A stretch of DNA of 64,000 nt from positions 310,001 through 374,000 of the forward strand of contig OZ025783.1 in assembly GCA_964019425.1 (NCBI GenBank), written 5' to 3'. Both the position numbers and the translations under genes were made by a program. This document shows, piece by piece, positions 1-8,922 of the stretch (positions are counted from its first letter, which is position 1; every line of letters starts with the position of its first letter). Below the pieces are notes generated by a model. That model worked only from the letters and a program-made list of their open reading frames with translations. It was not told where the DNA came from and searched no databases. This DNA is from Flectonema sp. DT1601 (lineage: Eukaryota > Euglenozoa > Diplonemea > Diplonemida > Diplonemidae).

Positions 1-1136
1 TAAATTATAGACTTAAGGGGGGGGAAATCAACGCAATAAGAGGGACTTCTTTTTTTTTTTTTTTTTTTTTCATTCTTTCAGCTTGCCTAATAATTTGTGT
101 ACCTTCATTTCTACGTAAATACTCAAAATATTCCATTTTTTTCTCTTTTTTTTTTTTTTTCTTCTTTTTTTTTTTGTTGTCGTCGCAATATCGTACCACT
201 TCAAGCAAATCGCATTCTAACCCGGATTACCAAAGTTTCTAGTAACCTTAAGCATTCAGAACAATGAATCATCAACACACACAGTGAGCTAGTTAGTTAT
301 GGCGCACACAGTTGTGTTGAATTTTTGATTTGAAGGAGGAGGGGGTGGGGTTTCTGCTATTTCTTCTTTAAAACGATTGTAATTTTCAACACGATTTGAT
401 ACATCGTGGAGACCAATTCAACATTAAAAAAAAAGACTACGCAGAAAGAATCCTCTAATGTTTTTCCTATATAAAAAGGAGTCGTTATTAGTTGCGAGAC
501 TTCAACATCGAGGACGACCCATCGCCGCACCGATGACGACGTGAAAAGGAGAGAACAGCATCAAAGAGGGAGGGAATTTCAATAGAATGTCAGATTTTCT
601 ATCGCGTTTTTTTTTTTTTTTTTTTTTTCCCCACTGAAGCCAAGACCCCTTATCTTTTTTTTTTTTTTGTAAATACACAACGACGAGGGGATGAATAAAA
701 AAAACAAATCAATTGCATCGGAGCCAACACCTTCGAGAGCCACAAATCCAGCTGCAATAAATCACTGCAATGCATCATAAATAACACAAAGACACAGTTA
801 CTATGATGAATATAAGACCGACCCACCTCTGACGATCATGCCTAGAGATTGGTTATATTTTTATTACCAGATGCAATGTAATTTATGTAAACAATTAGTA
901 AATAATGATACAGTAGACTAAAAGGTGATGCAACTACTTTTTTTCCGTGTTGTTCAAGTGCGAGAACGGAATCGAGTTATTCAATTTCTTAAATAATAGT
1001 GAGCCTTGGACTGAAGCCAAGGGGGGTGAATCACAATAATTAATACAACACAAAAACAATTAAAAAAAATAAACACGTTTTCTTTTTTTTTTTTTTTTTT
1101 CTCTTGCTTAAGCAGCCAGAAAAGTGGGAATATAGC

Positions 1137-1180
1137 AAAGAGAAAGAGAGAAAGAGAGACAGAGAGAGAGACAGAGAGAA
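1137..1180. repeat. GA-rich microsatellite
   Basis: An impure (GA)n tract of about 44 bases with interspersed AAA and C. It is a simple repeat in non-coding DNA. Confidence 0.85.
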
Positions 1181-1866
1181 TAAGGATGTTTCCTGAAATG
1201 GAACAAAAAAAAAAAAAAAAAAAAAAAAGAAATATCAGTTTTGTCAAAATTAGTAAAACTTCATAAACTAACGAGCAGAACCGATAAATTGAACATAGCG
1301 GACTGGAATGTGTCCCTGGTGAGGGAAAGAGAGAAAAAAAAAGAAGGGAAAAAAAACAGTAATAAACACCTCATGCGTATTAAAGACAAACACACACCCT
1401 TGACGTAGAACGCCTACGAACTAATCGAAGAGCGTCTACTGGAGGGATAAAGCTATAAGTTTAATCTGAGAGTTTGCCAGAATCTTAAAACAATTGGGGT
1501 TAACCGTTTGAGCATATTTATAATGATATAAATATATAGTTCGCATCAAATGTGAGCAAGGGAAAAAGCTTGAAGACATATATAGAAGAAGGAGAAATGC
1601 CTCATAGACACGTACTGCCACTAAACTACTATATTTGTTCCGATTATTATTATTATTATTATTATTTTATTTTCTTCTTAAGAGTGTGGATGAGCTGCCG
1701 TTGGCAGACTTGCAAAACTGCTATCAGAAAGTGGGGTTTAAAAAAAAAGAAAAAAAAAGGGATGAATCAAGAAAGGCTTTTGAGAGAAAAAGCCTTCTAG
1801 GCACCCGCAGTCTGAATAATTACACGTGAATAATTACAAAAAAAAGAACGGAAAATTTTTTTTTAT

Positions 1867-1905
<39 letters not shown>

Positions 1906-2504
1906 TGACGAAATCGGAGCAGAAACTATTCAGATTAAGCCGCTTTGTATTATTATGCACCGTATGCGATCAAACAAAGTATAAGGCTGTTATCTGAATG
2001 GTTTTTTTTAAGCACGAAGCAGAGAAGACTAGGTCACCCTAATTACGTGTCACCAGTAGCAAAAATAATAATTAGTATCAGTAAATAGAAGAAAGAAAAA
2101 GAAGAAAAAAACGCTCTTTTAACAGTTGCACTGCGAACAGAAAAGAAGAAGAGAAAAAAAAACATCGAAAGTAATTAGCTGGTTAGGCTACGTTGCTTAG
2201 AAATTACAAAAAAAAAATTTAAAAAAGAAACAGTATGTAAGCCTAACGAGAAAAACGTTTTTTAAGTGCGATTTTTTAGAAACGACCGATCGTACAAGAG
2301 AAACGCATGAACTGGGCATACGTAACAAGCTTCCCAGACAAATTAAAAATAGTGGAGATATCAAGCAATGCCGGGTTATCGCAATTACTTTTAACTCGCT
2401 GAGAAACAAGAAAAAAAAGAAAACAACTCACTAATTAAAAGGTAGAAGAGTACAACCTCCGGATAACCAAATTAAAAGGTTGGCAGATCTTGATTTTTTT
2501 TATA

Positions 2505-2540
<36 letters not shown>

Positions 2541-2597
2541 AATGGAATGGAATGAAACTCAAAGTTAAAGTTCGGTTTGAAATTTAAATAAAGTACA

Positions 2598-2620
2598 CTT
2601 TTGTGGGGGACCCCCAAAAG
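2598..2620. repeat. Near-perfect palindrome next to a TC microsatellite
   Basis: CTTTTG-T-GGGGG is followed after one A by CCCCCAAAAG, giving 10 complementary positions with a single T bulge. It lies 12 bases before a pure (TC)n tract. The spacer is too short for a normal RNA loop, so a DNA cruciform or replication-slippage product is as likely as an RNA structure. Confidence 0.6.
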
Positions 2621-2626
2621 ACTCAC

Positions 2627-2631
<5 letters not shown>

Positions 2632-2659
<28 letters not shown>
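2632..2659. repeat. (TC)n microsatellite
   Basis: A pure TC dinucleotide run of 28 bases in the non-coding left end. Confidence 0.9.
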
Positions 2660-2662
<3 letters not shown>

Positions 2663-2832
2663 AAAAACAAAAAAAATTCAAAAGCAAGCTTCAAGGGATG
2701 GGAGACGAAAAGACTATTTATTTTTACTTAATCAGACTATCAAAGTGTAACAGCACGGCTTCACACTCCGAAAGTATTTATTTGTGTGTTTATTTTTCTT
2801 TATTTTCTTTTTTTTTTTTTTTGCTACGATTT

Positions 2833-2858
2833 CTGATGTTCTCCAAGAAGAACATCAG
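2833..2858. other. Perfect 10-bp hairpin downstream of the Pumilio gene
   Basis: CTGATGTTCT, loop CCAAGA, AGAACATCAG: a perfect 10-bp stem with a 6-nt loop. It lies about 190 bases beyond the Pumilio stop codon in the direction of transcription, then a long A run follows on the minus strand. A 3' UTR structure or processing signal is possible but unproven. Confidence 0.5.
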
Positions 2859-3047
2859 CTGAATAAAATGAACATGGGGGGAAGAAAAAAAAAAAAAAAA
2901 AAAACCTATAATGCTACACAAAACCACAAGCCGCATTTATTTTTTGTACGGGGAAGGGAGTGATCCAATTATTTATATCGCTTATCGTGACAAAAAAATT
3001 GGGAATTTTCGAAAAAATAAAAAAAAAAAAATTAAAAAAAGGAAGGC

Positions 3048-4508
3048 TCACGGGGCAAATGAACGGCTTCTGAGAAGCTGCAAGAGTGTCTTTCCTTGTT
3101 TGAATTGCGCTAACTCGACCTGAACAGGTACAACTGCATTGCAAATTTGAGCAAATTCACGCTGGCTTGCGTGATGCACAGCAGTCTGTACCACAAAGTT
3201 TCCATAGCTATCAAGTGCGAGAAGTTGAGCGTGACTGGCGATAATCTGAAGAGTCTGTTCTCTCTCACGGTCGTTTCTCTTAATTAATGTCTCAACTACA
3301 TTACTTCCATGCTTATTTCTTGATAGGTCGACTACATGAGGTACCAGAGCGTTAACTAATAGATCTGCCTCACCTTGAAGACAAGCCTGGATTACGTAAT
3401 TCCCGAATCCATGCATTGCTAGTCTCTTAGCATCAGTACAGATCTCACGGAGTAGATGATTTCTTCGTTCTCCAGTTACTCTCTTCATAGCAGTGCGGAT
3501 ACCGCAGGCGCCATTCTTGTCGCAGCTGACTTCTGAAATTCTTCCACTCAATCCTTTGAATAAAATATCAACGTACTTTGCTGGTAACACATCAGCGGCT
3601 TTCTGAATTACATATGTACCAACTGGGTCTTTACACAAACTACAAACATGATCAGATAACGCATGGCAAACAATTCTTCTTTGATCACTCGTTTCACACT
3701 TTCCTAAAAGAGTTTGTGCTACTCTTGTTCCAGTCTGTGTGGTACTAAGGCTTCCAAGAGAAGGAGCTAAAGCGGTACAAAGTTGGGTGATTAAATCACT
3801 ATCAGTTGCAACTTTAACAATACATTGGACGACGTAGTTACCAAAGAAATCAGATGCAAGGCAGCCAATTGTTGGAAGTAGTTCATCGACTACTTCGCGA
3901 AGTTGTGATTGAGGTGATTTTGTGATTATATTCTGGAGTTCAAGACATCCTCCTTTCACACGTGCAGCACACTTTAGAGAACCAAACTTTTGCACCAAAG
4001 CAATCCTTGCGAGTTCATTTGGTGCAAGTTGAGGTGGGCAGTCAACATCGTGCTCAGCCATTTGTCTGATTTCAATATTTTTGTAGACTCGTTGCATTCT
4101 TTTGTACGATCCACTCATTGCGGCTGAGGCGTTTTTAGCCTCTAGCATTCTCTCAAGAGCTTTGATTTCGAGTCGTAAATGTTCAACCTCAGTTACTCTT
4201 GGGAGGGGATCAGACATACGTCTGTCTCGCAGTGTCAGTTCAACGTCAGGTTCTCCAACATCGAAGTGAATCTTTCCACAATGAACACCACTGTGTTCAG
4301 ACTTGCTCTTTACTTCATCCTGGTCTAGGATATTACCGATTTGTAACAAAGATGAGTATTCTCCTGGTGGAGGCTCTTCGACATCTGCGAGATTAAAACC
4401 CCAGGGCTCATCATCATCAAGTGAATCTTCCATCTCTCCAGATAACTTTACCTCTTTTATCAAATCGACTATTTCTCTTTGAGATTGATCAGCGAGCATT
4501 CTGTTCAT
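3048..4508 (-). CDS. Pumilio/PUF-family RNA-binding protein
   Basis: This 486-residue protein carries a C-terminal Pumilio homology domain (about residues 170-485). PUF proteins bind short mRNA 3' UTR motifs containing UGU and control translation or decay in the cytoplasm. The RNA-reading positions recur every 36-37 residues: CLELQ (188), NYVVQ (224), TRVAQ (261), TYVIQ (298), ACGIR (334), NYVIQ (370), SNVVE (402) and NFVVQ (437). Repeats 6-8 keep the classical NYxxQ, SNxxE, N(Y/F)xxQ set that reads U, G and U, so a UGU core is expected. Repeat 1 (CLxxQ) and repeat 5 (ACxxR) depart from the usual SRxxQ and CRxxQ, so specificity beyond UGU may be relaxed. The N-terminal ~110 residues are acidic and unrecognised. 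The ATG follows an A/G-rich leader and there is no sign of an intron. Confidence 0.93.
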   Translation of the reverse strand: MNRMLADQSQREIVDLIKEVKLSGEMEDSLDDDEPWGFNLADVEEPPPGEYSSLLQIGNILDQDEVKSKSEHSGVHCGKIHFDVGEPDVELTLRDRRMSDPLPRVTEVEHLRLEIKALERMLEAKNASAAMSGSYKRMQRVYKNIEIRQMAEHDVDCPPQLAPNELARIALVQKFGSLKCAARVKGGCLELQNIITKSPQSQLREVVDELLPTIGCLASDFFGNYVVQCIVKVATDSDLITQLCTALAPSLGSLSTTQTGTRVAQTLLGKCETSDQRRIVCHALSDHVCSLCKDPVGTYVIQKAADVLPAKYVDILFKGLSGRISEVSCDKNGACGIRTAMKRVTGERRNHLLREICTDAKRLAMHGFGNYVIQACLQGEADLLVNALVPHVVDLSRNKHGSNVVETLIKRNDREREQTLQIIASHAQLLALDSYGNFVVQTAVHHASQREFAQICNAVVPVQVELAQFKQGKTLLQLLRSRSFAP

Positions 4509-4732
4509 AGTTTTCTTCTCTTTTTTTTGTATTTGTTTTTTACTACTGACTAATATAAGAGATAACGATTAATTGAACTTTTACTGAAGGAGTCAAATAA
4601 AATCATTGCAACACATCAAGAGACCCGTTGCTAAAATTAATTTTTGCTACAAAATAGTAGTACGTCTATTCACTTTTTTTAAAAGTTTGCAAGCTACATT
4701 CGAATCTCGTTAACATATTCACAAACAGAAAA

Positions 4733-4784
4733 ATGCCAGCTGTCGTAAAAACAGCTGTGGCAGCAGATACCGACCTGTCACTCA
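4733..4784. repeat. Duplicated hairpin unit, copy 1
   Basis: Starts ATGCCAGCTGT and ends near ACCGACCTGT. Inside is CAGCTGT, a 7-nt loop, ACAGCTG: a perfect 7-bp stem. Copy 2 begins 142 bp to the right with the same stem, the same loop length and the same flanks. Both lie about 225-420 bp upstream of the Pumilio start, so a regulatory role is possible but unproven. Confidence 0.65.
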
Positions 4785-4874
4785 CTTAGTTTTGAGTCAC
4801 AGGAGGTACAAAAGCACGTTTTATTTTCATAGCAACTTCAGATTATCAAAGCAGCTGTTGCTGCAATTTGATGT

Positions 4875-4927
4875 ATGCCAGCTGTGTATAAAACAGCTGT
4901 TGCAGTAGATACCGACCTGTTTACTCA
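4875..4927. repeat. Duplicated hairpin unit, copy 2
   Basis: Matches copy 1 over about 50 bp, including the CAGCTGT/ACAGCTG stem and the trailing GATACCGACCTGT. The loop differs in sequence (GTATAAA against CGTAAAA) but is still 7 nt. A third small stem, GCAGC-TGTT-GCTGC, lies between the copies at about 4853-4866. Confidence 0.65.
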
Positions 4928-5231
4928 TTCCGTTTCACACCTCAACAACTATAGTAGAAGTTGTCAACAATTCAAATATCTATTTTTTATTATTTAACGC
5001 GGGCAACATATTCCATCAACAGTAAGGGCAACACAAAAGGATAGATTTTTTTTGAAAATTGAAGATTTGAAAAAGACGAGGGAAAAAAAAAATAAATAAA
5101 TAATGAATGGTTATTCAGTGTACCAATTCGTTCCATATAGCGTAAAAATAAAAGTAGACCCAAAATTGCACTTTTTTTTTCTGATAGCTATGTACGCTGA
5201 TACTTATTTGTGGCTAATGTCCTCAAAAAAG

Positions 5232-5381
5232 AATCGGCAAACTTCACTTTTTACTTACTAACTCACACTTTTATTTTGTTTGTGCGCAACCGGTAGAAAA
5301 TCCTAATAAAGGAATAGGTAGTTACGCTGCCACAATTCTCTTTCTACCGAACAATGGGTTTGTGGGTACAAAAAGAAAAAG
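5232..5381. repeat. Dispersed 3'-flank element, copy A
   Basis: About 78 bp starting AATCGGC and ending near AAATCCTAAT match copy B at 15396-15472 at roughly 85% by eye. A second block at about 5349-5381 (GGGTTTGTGGGTACAAAA) matches 15473-15507. Copy A alone has about 40 extra bases between the blocks; these and the block edges form the inverted repeat CGGTAGAAA (5291-5299) / TTTCTACCG (5341-5349). It lies 170-320 bp beyond the alpha-actinin stop codon. It may be an old short mobile repeat or a shared 3' UTR/termination element. Confidence 0.65.
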
Positions 5382-5549
5382 AAAAAAAACAGAAAAGTTG
5401 AGTCTGACAATTAAGGCATCGACAAAGACACGGATTATGAAATGCAAAAAAATTAAAAAAAAAAAAAAATAACGTAAAAGACCAAAAGGTAGTCTATGAT
5501 TTACCTTTTTTGTCGTTAAAAAGATTACTATCTTCGTATTGTTTCTAAT

Positions 5550-7436
5550 TTATTCTTTTTTCTCATAAATATCGCGAATGTACGTCTTGAAGTCATACAC
5601 GCCGCTTTCCTTTCTTGGAATCCGTTCAGCAAAGTGGGCAGCTGTTTCTTCACCGAGAGTTTTTTCTAATTCGTCATAGGTGAGACCCTCAGATCCTTCA
5701 GGTTGAAGCTCCACGAGTGAGTTGAGAATTTCATCCGGAGAATCAGCATCTGCTTCCATTTTAGTCATAATTTTAACGAATTCAGTGAAAGCCATGCCTT
5801 GTTTGTTGTCGTTATTTTCTTTAAACATTTTAGCAACAGCTTCGTCAGTGAAGTCCTTTCCAAGTCCCTTTAAACAGTTGGAGAATTCATCCGACGTTAA
5901 AAACCCATTACTATTCTCATCAAAATGATCAAAAGTTTCTTTGATTTCTGATAATTTCTCTGCACTGACTCCGCTGTTCTTTTTTGCTTGAATTTGTGAT
6001 TCTAAGAAGGCGATTTTTTTACCAATTAACCTTAAGAGGTCTGATAGATCCCTTTCTATGTCTTCGATACTTCCTTCCAGTCCTGCGATGTCATCAACTG
6101 AGACGGATGCGTCAGAAAGTTCCTTCGATGCTTCTAAGCATTTTATAAGAATGCTTTCATCGTTTGTTGATAGTTCGATTACTTGTTCTTTACATTTTTG
6201 AACCTGCTCAAGTAGCATTTCTAAGTCTTCTCCAGTAGCTGAACGAACTTCTGATGATATCTGTTTCAACATATTGTTTAAGTCAGTCGTACCTTTCAGG
6301 TAGTCTTCACAGACTGATTTCTTCTTTTCTGTGTATGAGAGTCTTAGTTTTGATAGTTTTTCATTAGCTGCAATTTCTACTTCTGACCATTTCTCGTTTA
6401 TGACGTCAGACGATTGTTCTGAAGGAGGTTCGTAAGCAGGTCGCTTAGCTGTTGATAAAGCTGTTTGTAAGTTTGATAAAATCGATTCTAAACTTTCTTT
6501 GACTGATCTCTTGTCGTTTAGTTCTCCAGATCTGAATGTGTTTAACTTGTCGAGAGCCTGTTTGATATTTTTAAGTGTCATTTCTTTTCTCATCGGACTT
6601 GTTGGACAACTCTCACCCAAAAGAACTGGAAGCTCTTCATCTACAAATTGAATGATGTCACTCGATTTTGATTCGTAGTCTGTTTGTAAGGAGTCAATCA
6701 CTTTTTGGTTTTCAAAGAACTTGATAACTCTTCTTTGAGTTACTTCTGCGCTTTGTTCTTTACTAAAAACTGTAAAGAGGGTGCTTATGTACGTCATCGT
6801 TGTCTTTTCATCAATCGCTTGTTCGATGTCAACTGCATCGACCAATGCTGGGATTTGTAGTTGTTCTTCGCCAACGCTCAGACACTTTTCAAGGATCTCA
6901 ACAGCTGGTAATTCCTTAACCTCATCGTAGTTGATTGCTGAAGGTCTGTGTTTGTGAATCAATGCTGCTAAAGCTAGTCCTGATGCCCAAGATTTCTTAA
7001 AATTAGAAACTTCGATATCATACGGAGCAACAGCTCTCTTAACCCACAACAGTAAACCCGCCTTTCCACTTGCTTCTCCCTTGATTGATCCAAGTTGCTG
7101 TGCGTGGATGATTGCCCAGACAGCAGCAAGAGCACATCTGACGTCTCCACTTTCTAAGTCGGTTGGTCCGATTCCGATAAGTTTGATTTTTGCATCTTTG
7201 TACATGTCCATCACGATTCCAAGATTAGATATTCTGTGGATCTCATGTTTACATGGGTGATTGTGTTTAGGTAATGCTAGACCAGTTGCGACACTAATAA
7301 CTTTCATTAAGATTATTCCATCTCTTAGTTCTTCTTCTAAGTTCTCAACTTCGTCTTCAAATTCTCCTTTTTTTAGTTGTGAATTCATCCATTTCGTGAA
7401 ACTACGACGCTGAACGTCGATTACCTTGTCACTCAT
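5550..7436 (-). CDS. Short alpha-actinin (CH-CH, rod, EF-hands)
   Basis: A 628-residue actin cross-linker of the alpha-actinin type. Two calponin-homology domains form the N-terminal actin-binding region (about 6-115 and 120-235). The first has the typical FTKWMNSQL start and LRDGIILMKV; the second has LLLWVKRAVAPY and FKKSWASGLALAALIH. A helical rod of about 240 residues follows, enough for one or two spectrin-like repeats rather than the four of animal alpha-actinin (about 890 residues). The C-terminal calmodulin-like part starts near 491. Its first EF-hand loop (DENSNGFLTSDE, 506-517) has a full set of calcium ligands; the second (near 541) is degenerate, and the last two look structural. 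Calcium control through one site is therefore likely. Short alpha-actinins with reduced rods are known in several protists. The ATG directly follows a run of A residues. Confidence 0.93.
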   Translation of the reverse strand: MSDKVIDVQRRSFTKWMNSQLKKGEFEDEVENLEEELRDGIILMKVISVATGLALPKHNHPCKHEIHRISNLGIVMDMYKDAKIKLIGIGPTDLESGDVRCALAAVWAIIHAQQLGSIKGEASGKAGLLLWVKRAVAPYDIEVSNFKKSWASGLALAALIHKHRPSAINYDEVKELPAVEILEKCLSVGEEQLQIPALVDAVDIEQAIDEKTTMTYISTLFTVFSKEQSAEVTQRRVIKFFENQKVIDSLQTDYESKSSDIIQFVDEELPVLLGESCPTSPMRKEMTLKNIKQALDKLNTFRSGELNDKRSVKESLESILSNLQTALSTAKRPAYEPPSEQSSDVINEKWSEVEIAANEKLSKLRLSYTEKKKSVCEDYLKGTTDLNNMLKQISSEVRSATGEDLEMLLEQVQKCKEQVIELSTNDESILIKCLEASKELSDASVSVDDIAGLEGSIEDIERDLSDLLRLIGKKIAFLESQIQAKKNSGVSAEKLSEIKETFDHFDENSNGFLTSDEFSNCLKGLGKDFTDEAVAKMFKENNDNKQGMAFTEFVKIMTKMEADADSPDEILNSLVELQPEGSEGLTYDELEKTLGEETAAHFAERIPRKESGVYDFKTYIRDIYEKKE

Positions 7437-7698
7437 TTTTTTTTTTTTTTTTTGGTAGGCTGCTTTAATTTAAAAAAATATTTGTTCTTTATGAGAATCT
7501 GTTAATATTCTTTTTTGTTGTTGTTGTTGTTTTGTCAAAAAGATGACAAGAGATTAAAGATGAACTCGTACGGCAACGGGGAACCGTTGCCACTTCGTAA
7601 AATATATAAATACTAATAATAATAATATCAAGCTGATTAAAATAGCAGCCAGGTGTAACATAGATTGTCTAATTGTGATTTTCACTTTTTTGACTTAC

Positions 7699-8922
7699 TC
7701 ATTGGGAATCTGATCTCTCGGCTTCTGCTAAAAGTAACTCTAATTCCGCAACCCTATCAGTGGCTTCATTCTCTCGTTGTTGAATCTCAGCTCGAAGTCT
7801 TTGAAGTTTGTGAAGCTCTTCTGACACCTGTTTTGAAGAAAACAAATTGTTCTTTTTTTAATTTTGTTTTTTTAATAGTAGTTAAATTTATAACAAACAC
7901 TAACATACCACGGGATAAGTAGTGATCGTATTCGCTTTTCGTTTTCCTGAACTAAGACGACGTAGAAGATGTTGCTGCTGCTGTTGCTGCTGCTGTTGTT
8001 GCTGCTGCTTTTGCTGATACTGCTGAGGAGGTGCGGGTTTCTGACAAGACTGTTTGGTAGCTGCGCAAAGAGGGATCTTTAAATTTTGCATACTCTCTCC
8101 AAGACTCCACTCTATGAGTTGATAGCGATCGAAAACTTCATCAGTTAGGTTACAAAGAGCATCGCGTGATTCCTGAACGATGTTTCTTACGTCAGACATG
8201 GTTAAATTCTTTTTATATTTCGATTTTGATTTTACGTCTCTTCTTAACGCGTCCTCTTCACTTGCAATATCTGATCGCTCTTCACGTTCTGATGATTGAA
8301 TCTTTAACACGCCTGCTTCTTTGAGGAATTTCCTTCTCAGAAGATCCTTTTTGCTGTTTCGCTGTCTCCAAGCTACCTGAATACAGCGGGCGGCTTCGTT
8401 ACCGCGGGTTCTGATTTTGAGCATTTTTCTCTCCTTGAGATCTAAATTCCTGGATTCCGTCTTCTTTCGAAAGTAGTTTGTACCCTGTTCCCAGACCTTC
8501 ATCTGTCGGGTTAAATCACTTCCCCATGCTTTGTTTGAAGTTCGTCTGATAAGTATTCTTTCTGCGTGTCTGTTGTACGCGAGCTCTCGTAAAGGAGAAC
8601 TAAGAGTTCGTTCCAATCCCAAGTTGAGGGAGCATTCTTTTGAACCAAATAAATTAACTATTCGTTTTTGTTCTTCCTTTGCTGCTTTTGATTTTGATTG
8701 ACGTTTTCCATTCTCTCTGTAGTCCATAGCTGTTGATGGTCTAATGGTGGCTGCTATACCTTGCTGCTCTCGATAAATATCATACTGCCGTATACTGCTA
8801 GGACGGACTCCAGGAGCACTGTTAGGTCTCACACCCGGTACTACTGGTGGATGAGGAACCCTTGGAGATGTAGAAGCCGATAGCGAGTCTAACGGACAGT
8901 CAAGGTACGAATTCCAATCCAT
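7699..8922 (-). CDS. IQ-motif and coiled-coil protein, two exons
   Basis: The predicted protein has 380 residues from two exons: 7909-8922 (338 codons) and 7699-7827 (42 codons plus TGA), joined across an 81-nt intron. The N-terminus is proline/serine-rich. Residues about 70-175 are basic and unrecognised. An IQ motif (AARCIQVAWRQRNSKKDLLRRKF, given here in parts: AARCIQVAWR at 177-186, then QRNSKKDLLRR) suggests calmodulin or myosin-light-chain binding. A polyglutamine tract of about a dozen residues (CAG/CAA mix, DNA 7971-8025) precedes the last exon. Exon 2 encodes a heptad-like coil beginning VSEELHKLQRL. Without splicing the frame would stop after two more codons, losing that coil. I do not recognise the family. 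The start ATG follows an A-rich leader. Confidence 0.8.
7828..7908 (-). other. Spliceosomal intron, 81 nt
   Basis: On the minus strand the donor is GTATGT directly after codon GTG, and the acceptor is TTCTTCAAAACAG directly before GTGTCAGAAG. The intron is AT-rich and removes an in-frame TAG lying six bases in. It sits in phase 0 and links a poly-Q segment to a coiled-coil exon that stays open for 42 codons. It is the only intron I can support well in the window. Confidence 0.8.

Larger units (their letters stand above)
1..3047. other. Intergenic low-complexity region
   Basis: I see no convincing gene in these 3 kb. The DNA is AT-rich and crowded with homopolymers on both strands, including a 34-base T run at 1868-1901 and a 32-base A run at 2506-2537, plus (TTA)n near 1645-1667. 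Short open frames here are mostly homopolymer translations. The last 200-300 bases before 3048 are the 3' flank of the Pumilio gene; the minus strand has AATAAA at about 2936-2941, a possible poly(A) signal, which is inference. Confidence 0.7.
4509..5549. other. Spacer between the alpha-actinin and Pumilio genes
   Basis: No gene is visible. The spacer is the 5' flank of Pumilio and the 3' flank of alpha-actinin. It holds a duplicated hairpin unit (4733-4927) and one copy of a dispersed element (5232-5381), each listed separately. The rest is AT-rich with short A and T runs. Confidence 0.7.
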
